From the NCBI GenBank assembly GCA_020435885.1, contig JAGQYU010000036.1:1-22356 (forward strand): a stretch of DNA of 22,356 nucleotides, read 5' to 3'. Position 1 is the first letter of the stretch. Each line of letters starts with the position of its first letter. Source of the DNA: Flavobacteriaceae bacterium (lineage in GTDB: Bacteria; Bacteroidota; Bacteroidia; Flavobacteriales; Flavobacteriaceae). Both the position numbers and the translations under genes were made by a program. Below are positions 20,721 to 22,356 of this stretch, one piece after another. The notes below the pieces were generated by a model. That model worked only from the letters and a program-made list of their open reading frames with translations, was not told the origin of the DNA and did not search any database.

Positions 20721-22356
20721 AAATAGCAAAATTAATTCCTGCTACAATATTTCTACCCATATTAAAGATACCATCTCTTTTTAATCTGGACAGATGTGAA
20801 GCATATTCAGTGTCAAACAAATTATTGACATTCATACTAACAGAGAACTTTAAATTCAATAAAGAAACATCTCCACCTAAACTCATATTCACTAAATTAT
20901 AACTATCTGTAGGAGTTTCAAAATAACTGGTATTATCTTGCTTAAAATTTGTTTCCAATTGTACAGAAGCGTAGCCATTCTTCAACCAATTATCACTGTT
21001 AAAATTGGCTCTTAGTGTATTATTCAGTTTGTTGGCAGGTATTAAAGGCAGATAATCACCATTATCTTGTTTACCTGTAACAGTTTCAAAACTACTTTCT
21101 AAATGAAGCCAATCCAGCGGATGTGGATGATAGTGAAAACCAATTTCACCGCCGTATAGTTTAGCATCTTCTTGAACGTAGGTAAACACATCAGTATCGT
21201 CAATGACTTCTCCGTTTGGCGTAATAAAAATATAATTACTTATATGGTTGTAAAAACCATTGATAAAGAATTCAAAATGCTCATTATTGTATTCTAATGA
21301 AAGGTCTGCTTGATAGTTTTGTTCATTTTTAAGATCCGTATTACCAATTTCAAAACGATTAGTACCATGGTGGATTCCGTTGGAAGTAAGTTCAGCTAAA
21401 TTAGGAGCCCTGTAACCAGATGCAAGATTGATACGGGTTTCAAGTTTATTAAACAGCGTAGTTTTATAACCTAATGATGCCGTAAAACTTTCATAACTTC
21501 TATCAATAGCTTCAAATTCATGTTCATGCATATCTTCTTCTTCACCTTCATGCTCTTCCTCATGCTCCTCTTCATGAGCTACAATATGCTCTTCCGTTTT
21601 AATATTTCTGGTATCAAAACGTATGCCACCTTGTAAAATGTGTTTGTCCCATTTCAGCAAAGCGGTTGTAAAAAAGCCTAAATCATTTACATTAGCATTG
21701 GGTATCAATATTTCTTCGCCATAATTATCATTTCTTTGCGTAAGGCCTTGCACGCCTACAATGGTTTCCAAATTATTGAACTTTGGCAGATGGTATTTAA
21801 CATCATACGTAAAGGTCTTCAACTTCATGTGCAGAGCAGGTTCTACTGCTTCCTCTTCATCGTGATGTTCATCTTCCTCCTCTTCTTCACCATGGTCATG
21901 TTCTTCAAACTCACGTCTGTTATTGGCTACATAACCTAGATCAACATCCACTTTCGAATTGTTGAAATAGATATGATTATGGCTACTAACGATATAATTA
22001 TCAATTCTTTGATAAGGTAGGCGCATGGAAACGCTAGTAGATTGTTCGCCAACACCTTCGGTTATTCCGATGTTGGATGTATTGAAATTAAAACGCAGTT
22101 CCGATGAAAAGTTCTCTACATCAACACCTAAACCGGATTTTACATCAAATTCGTTAAAACGGGTATTTGTTACTCTGTTTCCATCCGGAATTTTATAATC
22201 ACTATGTGAGTTATAGGAAGCCGAGGTCAAAAATTTGATATTTTCAGCCGAAGCCTTAAAATTATATTGAGTAGCAGACCCTAGTGTATTACTAAAATAC
22301 TTTTGAGATATGCTTGATTCAATAGTATTATCATTGGCAAACTTCTCAGGATTAAA
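20719..22356 (-). CDS. TonB-dependent outer-membrane receptor, ZnuD-like (N-terminus beyond window)
   Basis: The last 545 residues of an outer-membrane beta-barrel receptor; the reading frame stays open through the right edge, so signal peptide, TonB box and plug are outside. Visible are alternating amphipathic strands, the conserved barrel segment NLASGYRAPNLAELTSNGIHHG followed by RFEIGNTDLKNEQ, and a C-terminal strand ending GINFAI that serves as the assembly signal. Two loops are rich in His and acidic residues (21841-21912 with HDHGEEEEEDEHHDEEE, and 21511-21594 with HEEEHEEEHEGEEEDMHEHE). Such loops occur in zinc receptors of the ZnuD group. Family membership is sure; zinc (or another divalent metal) as cargo is inferred from the loops. 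An apparent internal start at 22230 is a TTG within the frame and is not the real start. Confidence 0.9.
   Translation of the reverse strand, partial: FNPEKFANDNTIESSISQKYFSNTLGSATQYNFKASAENIKFLTSASYNSHSDYKIPDGNRVTNTRFNEFDVKSGLGVDVENFSSELRFNFNTSNIGITEGVGEQSTSVSMRLPYQRIDNYIVSSHNHIYFNNSKVDVDLGYVANNRREFEEHDHGEEEEEDEHHDEEEAVEPALHMKLKTFTYDVKYHLPKFNNLETIVGVQGLTQRNDNYGEEILIPNANVNDLGFFTTALLKWDKHILQGGIRFDTRNIKTEEHIVAHEEEHEEEHEGEEEDMHEHEFEAIDRSYESFTASLGYKTTLFNKLETRINLASGYRAPNLAELTSNGIHHGTNRFEIGNTDLKNEQNYQADLSLEYNNEHFEFFINGFYNHISNYIFITPNGEVIDDTDVFTYVQEDAKLYGGEIGFHYHPHPLDWLHLESSFETVTGKQDNGDYLPLIPANKLNNTLRANFNSDNWLKNGYASVQLETNFKQDNTSYFETPTDSYNLVNMSLGGDVSLLNLKFSVSMNVNNLFDTEYASHLSRLKRDGIFNMGRNIVAGINFAI

Noticed and set aside
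1..22356. CRISPR array, tRNA genes or prophage
   Set aside because: No regularly spaced repeats, no cloverleaf with a CCA-type end and no phage structural or integrase genes were seen on either strand.

Overview
The window looks like chromosome from a Bacteroidota bacterium, most probably of the Flavobacteriales or Chitinophagales type. The DNA is AT-rich (hand-counted stretches of housekeeping DNA are mostly about 38% GC, higher in uvrB). Promoters repeatedly show the Bacteroidota -7 element TAnnTTTG a short distance before the start codon. Lipoproteins have the short lipobox signals usual in this phylum, there is a TonB-dependent receptor, and a DUF4199 protein is present. Nothing identifies the species.

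Layout. 1-4.9 kb (minus strand): an MsbA-like ABC exporter cut by the left edge, translationally coupled to an upstream phosphohexomutase, then a DUF4199 membrane protein paired with a polyprenyl-phosphate-type family 2 glycosyltransferase. 5.0-6.9 kb (plus): the SRP RNA gene, a short-chain dehydrogenase and a transaldolase with a strong terminator. 6.9-8.6 kb (minus): a lipoprotein beta-propeller lactonase and a small secreted protein of unknown function. 8.8-11.8 kb (minus): one large AT-rich gene fusing a calcineurin-type phosphoesterase to a STAND-like P-loop NTPase. It stands alone and is the best candidate for an undescribed (probably defence) system. 12.0-13.0 kb (plus): a DUF2953-like membrane protein followed by a GerW/YtfJ protein, the same pairing as ytfI-ytfJ of Bacillus. 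13.0-15.9 kb (minus): a lipoprotein alpha-carbonic anhydrase behind a CRP-like operator, and uvrB. 16.0-16.7 kb (plus): an isolated promoter-terminator unit (small RNA or leader) and a secreted protein. 16.7-18.5 kb (minus): a two-gene ABC-2 transporter. 18.6-20.7 kb: an acidic PRiA4_ORF3-family protein divergent from a menI-menF pair of menaquinone synthesis. 20.7 kb to the right edge (minus): a TonB-dependent receptor with His/Glu-rich loops, cut by the edge.

The genes form short transcription units, not one pathway. Functional links that can be argued are pgm with the exporter (sugar phosphate supply and envelope export), DUF4199 with the glycosyltransferase, the DUF2953/GerW pair, the ABC-2 ATPase with its permease, and menI with menF. 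No tRNA, CRISPR array, transposase or integrase was seen. No stretch without a gene exceeds 300 bases; the longest are 15915-16185 and 11795-12014, and both hold signals described below.
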